A stretch of 62,310 bases of DNA from an uncultured Ruminococcus sp. (GTDB lineage: Bacteria; Bacillota; Clostridia; UBA1212): the NCBI GenBank assembly GCA_902792515.1, contig CADAZX010000006.1, forward strand, positions 1 to 62,310, read 5' to 3'. Shown here piece by piece: positions 1 through 8,273 of the stretch. Both the position numbers and the translations under genes were made by a program. The notes beneath the pieces are model-generated. The model was not told the origin of the DNA and did not search any database. It worked only from the letters and a program-made list of their open reading frames with translations. Each line of letters begins with the position of its first letter. The stretch's first letter is position 1.

Positions 1-646
1 AAACCGCGTTCACGCCGTCGAATTCGCAGCGGTGCTCCCTTCCCTCAAGCGCGTCGTACATCTCCTCAACGAGGTCGTCGATAAAAAGAAGCTCGAGCTC
101 GACCGAGGGGTCTGTAACGGTCACGGGAAGGCCGCGCGCGATATTGTGGCAGAACGTCGCCACCGCGCTGTTGTAGTTCGGCCGGATCCACTTGCCCGCC
201 AGATTCGGAAAGCGGTACACGAGCACCTTCGCTCCTGTCTCGCGCTCGTACTCAAAGAAAAGCTCCTCGCCCGCTTTTTTCGAAAGACCGTACTCGGATC
301 TGCCGAAGCGGCCCGCGAGCGTCGCCTGGACGGACGACGCGAGCATCACAGGGCAGACGTTTTGATGCCTTTTCAGTGTCTCCAGAAGCGTGGACGCAAA
401 GCCGAAATTGCCCTTTCTGAAGTCCTCGGGGTCCTGCGGCCGGTTGACGCCTGCGAGGTTGAAAACGAAGTCCGCCTTTTTGCAGAATCCGTCGAGAAGC
501 GCCGGGTCCGTGTCGACGTCGTACTCGAAAATTTCGCCGATTTCAATGTCGGGCCTGGTGCGGTTTTTGCCGTCCCTGATATTTTTCAGATTTTCGCAAA
601 GGTTTCTTCCGACGAAGCCCTTCGCGCCGGTTACGAGAACGTTCAT
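1..646 (-). CDS. capF: CapF-like UDP-sugar C4-reductase (partial, 3' end cut by window edge)
   Basis: NAD(P)-dependent short-chain reductase/epimerase family. The N-terminus MNVLVTGAKGFVGRNL carries the TGxxGFxG dinucleotide-binding loop. A later stretch near residues 170-195 (KWIRPNYNSAVATFCHNIA) closely resembles CapF/WbjC, which with CapE and CapG makes UDP-N-acetyl-L-fucosamine for capsule. A YGLSKK segment supplies the catalytic Tyr-Lys. About 215 codons are present; the C-terminal cupin-like domain expected for CapF would lie left of base 1. The start codon overlaps the stop of the upstream epimerase (ATGA), so the two are probably translationally coupled. The family call rests on recognised sequence similarity; the exact sugar product is inferred from the CapG neighbour. 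Confidence 0.85.
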   Translation of the reverse strand, partial: MNVLVTGAKGFVGRNLCENLKNIRDGKNRTRPDIEIGEIFEYDVDTDPALLDGFCKKADFVFNLAGVNRPQDPEDFRKGNFGFASTLLETLKRHQNVCPVMLASSVQATLAGRFGRSEYGLSKKAGEELFFEYERETGAKVLVYRFPNLAGKWIRPNYNSAVATFCHNIARGLPVTVTDPSVELELLFIDDLVEEMYDALEGREHRCEFDGVNAV

Positions 647-1812
647 TCTTTTCTCCAGACCATTTTGTTTACGATCCCGACGTACGACTGGATGATCTTC
701 ACGACCTTCGTCGAGACGTTTTCCTCAATATAATCGGGCACCGGAATGCCGAAGTCGCCGTTTCTGTTCATTTCAACCGCGGTCTCGACGGCACCGAGCA
801 GACCCTTTTCGTCGATTCCCGAAATTATGAAGCACGCCTTGTCGAGCGCCTCCGGTCTCTCGGTCGAAGTCCTGATGCAGACAGCGGGGAACGGCTTTCC
901 GATCGACGTGAAAAAGCTCGACTCCTCGGGGAGCGTGCCGCTGTCGGAAACGACGCAGAACGCGTTCATCTGCAGGCAGTTGTAGTCGTGGAAGCCGAGA
1001 GGCTCGTGCCTGATAACGCGGCTGTCGAGCTTGAATCCGCTCCCGTCAAGGCGCTTGCGCGACCTCGGGTGGCAGGAATAGAGCACAGGCATGTCGTACT
1101 TTTCCGCCATTTTGTTGATCGCCCCGAAGAGCGACAGAAAATTCTTTTCGGTGTCGATATTCTCCTCACGGTGCGCGGAAAGCAGAATGTACTTCCCTTT
1201 TTCAAGCCCGAGCCTTTCATGGATGTCGCTTGCCTCTATTTCGGGAAGGTTCGCGCGGAGCACCTCGGCCATCGGCGAGCCGGTGACGTACGTGCGCTCT
1301 TTGGGAAGGCCGCACTCGGCGAGGTAGCGGCGCGCGTGCTCGGAATACGCCATGTTCACGTCGGAAATGATGTCCACGATCCTGCGGTTCGTCTCCTCGG
1401 GAAGGCACTCGTCCTTGCAGCGGTTGCCCGCCTCCATGTGGAAGATCGGGATGTGGAGCCGCTTCGCGCCTATCACGGAAAGGCATGAATTGGTGTCCCC
1501 GAGAACAAGCACCGCGTCCGGTTTTATCTCTGCCATCAGCTTGTACGACTTTGCGATAATGTTGCCGCACGTCTCGCCGAGATCCGCGCCGACCGCGTCG
1601 AGATAGACTTCGGGAGGCGCGATTTTAAGGTTCTTAAAGAAAACACCGTTCAGCGTGTAGTCGTAGTTCTGGCCGGTGTGCGCGAGAATCACGTCGAAAT
1701 AGCGCCGCGTCTTGTTGATGACAGCCGCCAGCCTTATGATCTCGGGCCTCGTGCCCACGATAATGAGCAGCTTGATCTTCCCGTTGTTTTTCCAGTTAAC
1801 ATTTTCGAACAT
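643..1812 (-). CDS. capG: UDP-N-acetylglucosamine 2-epimerase (CapG/WecB family)
   Basis: Non-hydrolysing UDP-GlcNAc 2-epimerase family (GT-B fold), 389 residues. Recognisable stretches are IIVGTRPEIIRLA at the N-terminus, GDTNSC, FHMEAGNR, the HREENID segment and SDSGTLPEE near the C-terminus. In the capsule pathway the CapG member converts the CapF product into UDP-FucNAc. I place the start at 1812 (MFENVNWK) rather than at the upstream in-frame start at 1869, because a purine-rich AAAGGCGG lies upstream and the promoter's predicted start site (~1868) leaves no leader for the longer form. Its stop overlaps the start of the CapF-like gene. WecB-type activity (UDP-ManNAc) is the alternative; the CapF partner favours CapG. 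Confidence 0.88.
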   Translation of the reverse strand: MFENVNWKNNGKIKLLIIVGTRPEIIRLAAVINKTRRYFDVILAHTGQNYDYTLNGVFFKNLKIAPPEVYLDAVGADLGETCGNIIAKSYKLMAEIKPDAVLVLGDTNSCLSVIGAKRLHIPIFHMEAGNRCKDECLPEETNRRIVDIISDVNMAYSEHARRYLAECGLPKERTYVTGSPMAEVLRANLPEIEASDIHERLGLEKGKYILLSAHREENIDTEKNFLSLFGAINKMAEKYDMPVLYSCHPRSRKRLDGSGFKLDSRVIRHEPLGFHDYNCLQMNAFCVVSDSGTLPEESSFFTSIGKPFPAVCIRTSTERPEALDKACFIISGIDEKGLLGAVETAVEMNRNGDFGIPVPDYIEENVSTKVVKIIQSYVGIVNKMVWRKE

Positions 1813-1874
1813 CGTCCGTTCCGCCTTTCCGATTTTTGCCGGTACAGTGAAAAATGCGCATACGCACACATTTT

Positions 1875-1903
1875 ATTATAACACGGCCGGGCGCGTTTGT
1901 CCA
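1875..1903 (-). promoter_or_regulatory. Sigma-A promoter for capG-capF
   Basis: On the minus strand a -35 hexamer TGGACA (1898-1903) and a perfect -10 TATAAT (1875-1880) are separated by 17 nt. Predicted start is near 1868, giving a leader of about 55 nt. Confidence 0.75.
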
Positions 1904-1916
1904 TAATTATTACGCG

Positions 1917-1979
1917 CGTTTAAAGAGCGTTTAAAGAAGCGTTTAAAGAAGCTTTAAAGAAGTGTTTAAGGATGCTTAA
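1917..1979. repeat. Short degenerate tandem repeat, unit like GTTTAAAGAAGC
   Basis: Five imperfect copies of an 11-13 nt unit (GTTTAAAGAGC, GTTTAAAGAAGC, CTTTAAAGAAGT, GTTTAAGGATGC) lie between capG and the surface-protein terminator. No gene is visible here. Confidence 0.7.
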
Positions 1980-2008
1980 AGCTCCGGCCGGCAAAACAGG
2001 CTGTTGCG

Positions 2009-2055
2009 AAAAAAACGCCCGGCGGGACGCTTAATAAAAATCCGTCCCGCCGGGC
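2009..2055 (-). terminator. Rho-independent terminator after the Ig-like surface protein
   Basis: Perfect 12-bp stem GCCCGGCGGGAC/GTCCCGCCGGGC (2017-2028 with 2044-2055). On the minus strand it is followed by a run of seven T (2009-2015). Confidence 0.92.
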
Positions 2056-2096
2056 TCCCATTAAAAACCTGTTTTTTCTTTACGCGCCGTGCTTCT

Positions 2097-5000
2097 TTAC
2101 GCGCCTTGTTTCCTCTTGTAAATATACATCGCGACCGCCGCGCCAACGCAGATGACAGCCGCAGAGCCGAGCACGATGCCGATGACGCCGAACACCTTTC
2201 CGGCAGCCGGCTTTTTCACGACGTTAAGCGTAAGCGCCTTTTCGACGCTGCCCGAGGCGTTTTCGGCCTTGACAACGAAGCTGTACGTTCCCGCTTTTGA
2301 CGGAGTTCCGTAGAGTTCGCCGTTCGAGGCGTTAAATTTGATGCCGTCCGGTAGCACACCGACGACGCTTAGAGTGACCGGGTCCTCGCCCTTGACCTCG
2401 ATAACGGCCGAGTAGTTTTTGCCCTTGACCGCGTCGTCGAGTTTTCCGGTGACGATCTCAACAGCCTTGCCGCCGTCTTCGGGCTTCGCGGTGGGCTCGG
2501 GTTCGCCGGTCGGATTTTCGGTCTCTCCGGGAGTTTCCGATTCGACAGGCGCGGCGGTTTCCGGCGCCGCCTTGACGGATATTTCAAGCGTGGCCGTCTT
2601 TGTGACGCCTGCGTCGGTGTAGCTGACCGTAACGCTCTTGTCGGAAGGAGTCAGCGCGCCGGAAGGCTCGAAAGTCACTTCAGACGTGACGTCCTTCGCC
2701 GTCCCGTTGCTGAAAAGCGCGGAGACTTCGATTCCCGACGGGTCGAAAAGCTCGCCCTCGTTGTAAACGACCTTGCTGGGATACTTTTCGATCGTTATCG
2801 ATTCGGGCACGACCTCCGCCTCCGCGAACATTGCGTAGAACCGGTAGCCGCCCGCTGCTGTTCTGAAATACAGGTCGCCGTTCGCGGTTTTGGTGTAATA
2901 CGGTTTGTCGGGATTCTCCGCCTGAGTCACTACCAAATCGCCGGTGGATCCGTTCACGCGCCAGCCCATAAAATTGTAGCCCTCCGCGGGCACCGCGACG
3001 AACCTTCCCTCGGTTGAATCGCCCGACAGCCAGTAGGCATAAACATTGTCACCCTCCTGGTCCTCAAGCGCGCCTACCGACTTCACCGTGCCGCCCTTGC
3101 TGCCGTGGACGTGCGCCTCCGCGAGAGCCTTATACTTCGCGTAAACGTAAATATCACCGGTCACGGGCGCGCCGGCGTCAAACGGAATCTCTTCGCCCGA
3201 GGCGTTTTTGACGTACCAGCCGTAGAACGTCAAGCTCGTCTTGTTCGGCGTGTACAGCTCATAGTCGGGAAGCGTCCCACCCTCTTTAACCTCTTTCACG
3301 GTCGGGGACTCCCCGTTCAGCGGATCGATCGTCACGTCGAAGTATCCCGTAACCTTTAAGGGAAGCGTCGCTGTCTTGGTGACGCCGCCGTCTCTGTACG
3401 CAAATACGATCTCGGTGACGTCCGGAGTGAGCCTCGAATTATCCTTAATGCTCGAAGCGACCAGATAGTTCAAGCCGGTAAGGTCAAGCTCTGTGCCGTC
3501 GTCGTAAACCGCCCTTAATTCGTAAGTACCAGTCCGGATGTAGTCGCCGTCGGTGTATTCGGTCTTAGGCGTTCCCACGATCTTCAGATCGGTCAGTGTT
3601 CCGTTCTTGACGCCGGGAATGTCGACCCTTACAAAAACGTCCGCGTAGCCCTCTTCGCCGGTTGCCGGCATCACAAAATCAGGCTCCACGCCGTTCACGG
3701 TGAAAACGGGCGGATTCTGCACGTCCCACTCATAGCCCTGCGAGCGCTTGTCCTCGATCTCGATTCTCAGGTAGTAAACCTTGCCGGCCGCGAGATTTCC
3801 GGTGTCATCGCCGAGCGTCTTCCAGTCGCGCGGATTCCCGGTTCCGAAGTCTCTTTCGACCAGCGTGGTGTACATTGTTCCGTCGTCAACGTACCATCCG
3901 TTTTTCGCGTTGTCGCTTCCGAACTGCGTGAAAGCCGTCTCCGCGAGCGCGAGTCTCCCTGTCACTTCCTGTCCGGTGGTGCCGAGACCGAGCTGAAGCG
4001 CGTCGATATTAAACGTGATCTCAATGGGCCCCTGAATTTTTCTAATGCTGTCTATCGGTAACGTGTACTCGCCGTATTTGTCCGGCTGTACGAGCGACGT
4101 CGCCCTTACGGTTAACGACTCCGCCGTCTCCGCGCGGTCGATCTTCAGCTCTCCGCTTGAATTTATAGACGTGCCCTCGAACGTTGTCTCCGAGGAGAGC
4201 GACCATTCGATGTAGTCCATGTCCGTGCCGGTCACCTCCGCCTTGAAATACACGTAGAGACCGGGATATGCCACCTCAACGTCAAGCGGCGTGACTTTTA
4301 TCTGTTCGATAACGATCGGGTCGTCGCGGACGATAACGCGGCAGTGCGCCGTCACCAGCGGGTTGATTGCCGAAGTGGCGGTGACGTTTACGTATGTCTT
4401 CTCGTCCGGGCCTATCGTGACCAGTCCTTCCGGAGTGATGCCCGTTCCCGCGGAAACGCCGTCGTGAGTCCACGTAACATCGTCCGACGTTCCGTAAACC
4501 GTGTAATCGAGCTGTTTCGAAGTCCCGCGCTGTATCGCCGTGTCGAAAAATCTGAAACTGATCTCGGCGACCTGCTCCGACACCTCGTCGAAAACCGCCT
4601 TCACGAACACGTCGAAGTACCCTCCGCCCTCGGCCTTGTGAGCCGTCGAAAAGTCCGGTGCCTTGCCGTTTACGGTAACAGCGGGAACGTTGTCCTTCTC
4701 CCAGTCGAAGCCGTCGGCGTCCTCGATTTCAAACCTGTAATAGTAGTCGCCGTCCGCCTTGAGGAGCTCGTCGCTTTCGTTCAGCTTCGGCCAGCTCGCG
4801 GGGTCGGTCACGTCCGGGTCGCGCTCGACGATGCACGTGTATTCAGGCGCGGAGTCCACGTACCAGCCGTCCGCGGAATCCGTTTCGCGGTAATGGGTGA
4901 TGTCCGCGAACGCGGCCATTTTCGAAGCGGTCGCGCCGGATATTCTCGTCGACACGAACCATTTTGAAGTGTCAAACGTGATGTTTATTGGGGCAGTGAC

Positions 5001-5132
5001 CGGTGCGTCTCCTTCGTCGGCCGAGGCGCGGAGCAGGGACGTCATCGCGGTCATCGCAGTCATCGCGCCGAGGCATACGAGCGCGAGCACGAGTGCGAGC
5101 GCCGCAGGTGTTGTTTTTCCGTGTTTTTTCAT
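2097..5132 (-). CDS. Large cell-surface protein with Ig-like repeats and C-terminal membrane anchor
   Basis: Secreted, membrane-anchored surface protein of 1011 residues. A signal peptide (basic MKKHGK, then an Ala/Leu core) is followed by two copies of a ~120-residue domain (GWYVD...VERD...YYxRIEIED...VNGxxPDF...YxDVFV) that I cannot assign, then Ig-like segments, a Listeria-Bacteroides-type repeat (FYGWYVKN), a Big_3-like domain (near YNEGELFDPSGIEVSA), a Pro/Glu/Thr linker, a putative Ig domain (LPDGIKFNASNGELYGTPSK) and a terminal helix ending KRKQGA. No LPXTG motif precedes the helix. AAGGAGTG lies 7 nt before the ATG. It sits between capsule-sugar genes and has its own strong terminator. 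Adhesion or envelope structure is likely; the ligand is unknown. Confidence 0.85.
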   Translation of the reverse strand: MKKHGKTTPAALALVLALVCLGAMTAMTAMTSLLRASADEGDAPVTAPINITFDTSKWFVSTRISGATASKMAAFADITHYRETDSADGWYVDSAPEYTCIVERDPDVTDPASWPKLNESDELLKADGDYYYRFEIEDADGFDWEKDNVPAVTVNGKAPDFSTAHKAEGGGYFDVFVKAVFDEVSEQVAEISFRFFDTAIQRGTSKQLDYTVYGTSDDVTWTHDGVSAGTGITPEGLVTIGPDEKTYVNVTATSAINPLVTAHCRVIVRDDPIVIEQIKVTPLDVEVAYPGLYVYFKAEVTGTDMDYIEWSLSSETTFEGTSINSSGELKIDRAETAESLTVRATSLVQPDKYGEYTLPIDSIRKIQGPIEITFNIDALQLGLGTTGQEVTGRLALAETAFTQFGSDNAKNGWYVDDGTMYTTLVERDFGTGNPRDWKTLGDDTGNLAAGKVYYLRIEIEDKRSQGYEWDVQNPPVFTVNGVEPDFVMPATGEEGYADVFVRVDIPGVKNGTLTDLKIVGTPKTEYTDGDYIRTGTYELRAVYDDGTELDLTGLNYLVASSIKDNSRLTPDVTEIVFAYRDGGVTKTATLPLKVTGYFDVTIDPLNGESPTVKEVKEGGTLPDYELYTPNKTSLTFYGWYVKNASGEEIPFDAGAPVTGDIYVYAKYKALAEAHVHGSKGGTVKSVGALEDQEGDNVYAYWLSGDSTEGRFVAVPAEGYNFMGWRVNGSTGDLVVTQAENPDKPYYTKTANGDLYFRTAAGGYRFYAMFAEAEVVPESITIEKYPSKVVYNEGELFDPSGIEVSALFSNGTAKDVTSEVTFEPSGALTPSDKSVTVSYTDAGVTKTATLEISVKAAPETAAPVESETPGETENPTGEPEPTAKPEDGGKAVEIVTGKLDDAVKGKNYSAVIEVKGEDPVTLSVVGVLPDGIKFNASNGELYGTPSKAGTYSFVVKAENASGSVEKALTLNVVKKPAAGKVFGVIGIVLGSAAVICVGAAVAMYIYKRKQGA

Positions 5133-5206
5133 GTGTCATCACTCCTTGAATAGGGGTTGTCCGCGGCGGCCGCAGGTCCGGCCCCGCTCCGAAAACGCGG
5201 CGCGGG

Positions 5207-5237
5207 AACCGCGAAAATCCCGGTTCCCGCGTGTTCG
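5207..5237. repeat. Inverted repeat downstream of the UDP-sugar dehydrogenase
   Basis: GCGGGAACCG and CGGTTCCCGC flank a short loop in the gap 5133-5300. On the minus strand only GCCGCGTTTTC follows, so it is at best a weak terminator. A second small hairpin GCCCGC/GCGGGC lies near 5270-5286. Confidence 0.5.
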
Positions 5238-5300
5238 TTTAAATTTTTTTTGCGGTTTGAGAAGTCCTGCCCGCTTTATGCGGGCGTTTCTCTTTATTTG

Positions 5301-6617
5301 TCAAAGCCTCCACCACACAAGGCCGGACGCTTCGAGCTCTTTTTTGTCTATGATCGACTTGACGTCGACGAAAACCTTTCCGCCGTCCTTTTTCAGGAGC
5401 TTTTCGATCCCTTTAAGGCCGAGCTCCTTAAACTCTCTGTGGGCGACGGCGCAGATCACGCAGTCGGCGGGCTTCAGGTCCTCAAGCGGCGTGAGCTTTA
5501 TATTGTACTCCCTCTGCGCCTCTTCGGGGTCAGCCCACGGGTCGGCGACCTCGGGAACGATGCCGTACTCGCCAAGCCTTTTCACTATGTCCGCGACTCT
5601 GCTGTTCCTCGTGTCGCGGCAGTTCTCTTTAAAAGTAAGTCCGAGGATCACGACGTGCGCTTTTTTCGGCGCGAGCTCCGCCTCGATCATCTTTCTGACG
5701 GCCGCGTCGGCGACAAAAGACGCCATTCCGTCGTTGACCGCCCTGCCGTTCGAGATTATTCTGCTGCGGCAGCCGAGCCTCTCCGCCTGGTACGTAAAGT
5801 AGTACGGGTCGACGCCTATGCAGTGGCCGCCCACCAGACCGGGCCTGAACCCCAGCGCGTTCCACTTTGTGTTCATGCCGTCAACGACCTCGTTCGTGTC
5901 GATGTCCATGCGGTCGAAAACCGTCGCGAGTTCGTTCACGAACGCGATATTGAGGTCGCGCTGGCTGTTTTCGGCCACCTTTACGGCCTCCGCGGTCCTT
6001 ATATTTGAGACCGGGAACGTGCCCGCCTCGATTATCAGTCCGTATACGTTCGAGATCTCCTCAAGCGCCTCCGCGTCGTTTCCCGAGACGATCTTTTTGA
6101 TATTCTCAAGCCTGTGCACCTTGTCGCCGGGGTTGATCCGCTCGGGCGAATAGCCGACGCGAAAATCCTTCCCGTACGAAAGGCCCGAAAACCTCTCAAG
6201 AACGGGAACGCAGACGTCCTCGGTGCACCCGGGGTATACTGTCGACTCGTAAACTACAATGCTGCCTTTGGAAAGATGTCTGCCGACGGTCTCGCTCGCC
6301 CCGATCACGGGAGTCAGGTCCGGAGTGTGGTCGGAGTTGATCGGCGTGGGGACGGCGATCACGAAAAACTTCGCCTCTTTAAGCGCGTTTTCGTCCGACG
6401 TAAAGAAAACGTCCGACGACCTTACGGCGTCGTCGCCTGCCTCTCCCGTCGGGTCTTTTCCGTCCCTGTAGAGCGCGATCTTCCGCGCGTTGATGTCGAA
6501 GCCGACAACTTTGGAGCCTTTGCGCGCAAACGCGAGCGCGAGCGGCATCCCGACGTATCCCATTCCTATGACGGCGATCTTCGTGCCGCCGTTTTTGATT
6601 TCCGAAAATACAGACAT
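5301..6617 (-). CDS. UDP-N-acetylhexosamine 6-dehydrogenase (WbpO/VipA/TviB family)
   Basis: Nucleotide-sugar dehydrogenase, 438 residues, the usual family length. Residues 14-23 (IAVIGMGYVG) form the NAD-binding loop; Lys213 in AVKVAEN and Cys266 in GGHCIGVDPYY are the catalytic residues of the family, which oxidises a C6 hydroxyl to a carboxylate in two NAD-dependent steps. The GGHCIGVDPYYFTYQAE stretch fits the UDP-GlcNAc/UDP-GalNAc branch better than UDP-glucose dehydrogenase. It would supply a uronic acid to the same surface glycan as capF/capG. The gene is separate from those two, with a surface-protein gene between. The exact substrate cannot be read from sequence. Confidence 0.9.
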   Translation of the reverse strand: MSVFSEIKNGGTKIAVIGMGYVGMPLALAFARKGSKVVGFDINARKIALYRDGKDPTGEAGDDAVRSSDVFFTSDENALKEAKFFVIAVPTPINSDHTPDLTPVIGASETVGRHLSKGSIVVYESTVYPGCTEDVCVPVLERFSGLSYGKDFRVGYSPERINPGDKVHRLENIKKIVSGNDAEALEEISNVYGLIIEAGTFPVSNIRTAEAVKVAENSQRDLNIAFVNELATVFDRMDIDTNEVVDGMNTKWNALGFRPGLVGGHCIGVDPYYFTYQAERLGCRSRIISNGRAVNDGMASFVADAAVRKMIEAELAPKKAHVVILGLTFKENCRDTRNSRVADIVKRLGEYGIVPEVADPWADPEEAQREYNIKLTPLEDLKPADCVICAVAHREFKELGLKGIEKLLKKDGGKVFVDVKSIIDKKELEASGLVWWRL

Positions 6618-6659
6618 CGGTCGTCCCCTTGAAATCTTTTCCGGCCGCGGCTGGCGTCC

Positions 6660-6722
6660 AGCGTTTACCGTTTACGGTCTACCGTTTCCGCTTACAATTA
6701 ACGGTTTACGTTTAACGGTGCG
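6660..6722. repeat. Degenerate short repeats (GTTTACGGT / AACGGTTTA)
   Basis: The gap 6618-6767 contains repeated and inverted forms of TTTACCGTTTAC and TTAACGGTTTACG. No gene is visible. The repeat unit differs from those in other gaps of the window. Confidence 0.6.
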
Positions 6723-6767
6723 GAATGCGCCCGTCTCAGCCGGCGTTTTTGAGAGATGCGAAACGGA

Positions 6768-7931
6768 TTATTTCGTGTTCTCCTTGATAAACTTCTTCTT
6801 TTCGAGCGTCAGCTTCGTGACGGCAGCGTCGCTCCTCGCGGAAGCGGCCTTCTTCTCCGCGATCTCCTCAGGGAATCTGGATTCGATCTCCTGAATCGTC
6901 TTTTTACGCACGAAGAGCCTGGGGCGTCTGTAGACCTTGCCGTCCTCGGGATTTGCCGCAAAATACGAATCGAGCGCCTGCTTGTACTCGCTTACGACCT
7001 TTTTGTTCGCCTCGATCTCCTCGTCGTACTTTTTGATGCGGTTGACTGTCGACGGCAAATTGTTGAACGCGTTTCTCAGCTTTTCGGCGAGAGTTTTCGC
7101 TGCGCCGTCGTAGGGCGAGTTCATCTTCTGCTCGACTCTCTTCGCGACGACCTGGCCGTTCTTGTCGGTGGTGTTCTTGTAGCCCACGAGGTAGACGATC
7201 GGCTTCGAGATCTCCGCCGCGAGAACAAGACCCTCGTTGATGACGCCGCGCTTGGGCTCCTCGAGGTCGGGGTTGGCGAGCAGTATCTCCTGCGTGAACA
7301 TGTCGTTGACGCACTCGAGGTACTCGGAAAGCTGGTGGAGCGACTCAAAATGGTCCTTGGCCGAGTTGGCGTCGGCGAAAACGAAGCCCTTCTCGTGAAC
7401 GCAGTACTTCGAGAAATACTGCTTTACGAAAGCGCGTACGCGGGACGAAAAGTCGACGAGGATCTGCTTCTTGTTCTCGCCGGTGTAGTTCTCGACCGAC
7501 GCGTTTTTGGCGGCGGTGATGCCCTCTTTAATGCGGAGGTTGAGCGGCGCGGACGTGAGCGCGGCGGCGAGGCCCTTGTAGAGTCTTGCCTCCCAGTTGT
7601 TCGTCTTTTCGCCGGCGAGCGCGCTGAACGCCGCGAAGGCCTCCTGCCCGTCCCCGTTGTCGAGCGCGAGCAGAGCGGACTCACGCGTGACCTCCTTAAG
7701 ATCCTCGGTGAGCTTCGTGCCCTCGATCTCGGCGGCGACCGCCTTTGTTATAACGTTCTGAAAATCGTTTTTGACTTTCTCTTTTTCTTTCTCGGCTTCG
7801 GCGGCGAGCAGCGCTTCACGTGCCGCCGCTACGTCAATTCTGGTGCCGCAGGCCTCGCAAAACATAAACATCTTGTCGTCGTCGGCTGTCGCCGGTGCTC
7901 CGCAGTTGGGGCAGGTAAGATTGATTGGCAT
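6768..7931 (-). CDS. Zinc-ribbon, coiled-coil protein divergent from the AAA/M41 protein
   Basis: Protein of 387 residues. The N-terminus has a zinc ribbon (CPNCGAP at residues 7-13 and CEACGTR near 29), then an Ala/Glu/Lys-rich stretch likely to form a coiled coil (AEAEKEKEKVKNDF), a helical middle region with a tyrosine and a basic helical tail. No signal peptide or membrane segment is seen. GGAGGA lies just before the ATG. It is transcribed divergently from the AAA-M41 protein at 8274, with back-to-back promoters in one 342-nt region. An adaptor or substrate-recognition role for that machine is my inference; no enzymatic motif is visible. Confidence 0.8.
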   Translation of the reverse strand: MPINLTCPNCGAPATADDDKMFMFCEACGTRIDVAAAREALLAAEAEKEKEKVKNDFQNVITKAVAAEIEGTKLTEDLKEVTRESALLALDNGDGQEAFAAFSALAGEKTNNWEARLYKGLAAALTSAPLNLRIKEGITAAKNASVENYTGENKKQILVDFSSRVRAFVKQYFSKYCVHEKGFVFADANSAKDHFESLHQLSEYLECVNDMFTQEILLANPDLEEPKRGVINEGLVLAAEISKPIVYLVGYKNTTDKNGQVVAKRVEQKMNSPYDGAAKTLAEKLRNAFNNLPSTVNRIKKYDEEIEANKKVVSEYKQALDSYFAANPEDGKVYRRPRLFVRKKTIQEIESRFPEEIAEKKAASARSDAAVTKLTLEKKKFIKENTK

Positions 7932-7979
7932 ATTTATATCCTCCTTCTTCGTATTCGAGCCGGATTTTATTCCGGTTTT

Positions 7980-8008
7980 ATTTTACTATTTTTCGCGCCT
8001 CTCTTCAA
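7980..8008 (-). promoter_or_regulatory. Promoter of the zinc-ribbon gene
   Basis: Minus-strand -35 TTGAAG (8003-8008) and -10 TAAAAT (7980-7985) with a 17-nt spacer. The short leader contains a CCGGA/TCCGG hairpin (7961-7976). Confidence 0.7.
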
Positions 8009-8143
8009 CCTTTTTCGTCCCGCGTCGCCACTTCACGCGCATACTTTTAAATTAATTTTAAGGATTGCCGGCCGGTGTGGCGGGTATTTGCATGGTGCCC
8101 GCATCATTTTTCCCTCCCTCGAAACGTATTCCCGCGCCTCGGC

Positions 8144-8175
8144 CGTCCTGAAACCGTCCTGAAACGTCCTGAAAC
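8144..8175 (+). promoter_or_regulatory. Three phased direct repeats CGTCCTGAAAC upstream of a -35 box
   Basis: Copies begin at 8144, 8155 and 8165, i.e. 11 and 10 nt apart, about one helical turn. The last ends just before the -35 hexamer at 8178. This spacing suits cooperative binding of a regulator on one DNA face; the regulator is unknown. Confidence 0.6.
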
Positions 8176-8177
8176 CC

Positions 8178-8206
8178 TTGTAAAAAAAGCGCTCCTGTGA
8201 TATCAT
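8178..8206 (+). promoter_or_regulatory. Promoter of the AAA/M41 gene
   Basis: -35 TTGTAA (8178-8183) and -10 TATCAT (8201-8206), 17-nt spacer. The start codon is at 8274 with AAGGAGA about 9 nt upstream of it. Confidence 0.75.
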
Positions 8207-8273
8207 TTCCGCATGACAACCGGAATTCCCGAGGCTTTTTTAACAGGCATTTTCCCGGAAGGAGACTTACGAT

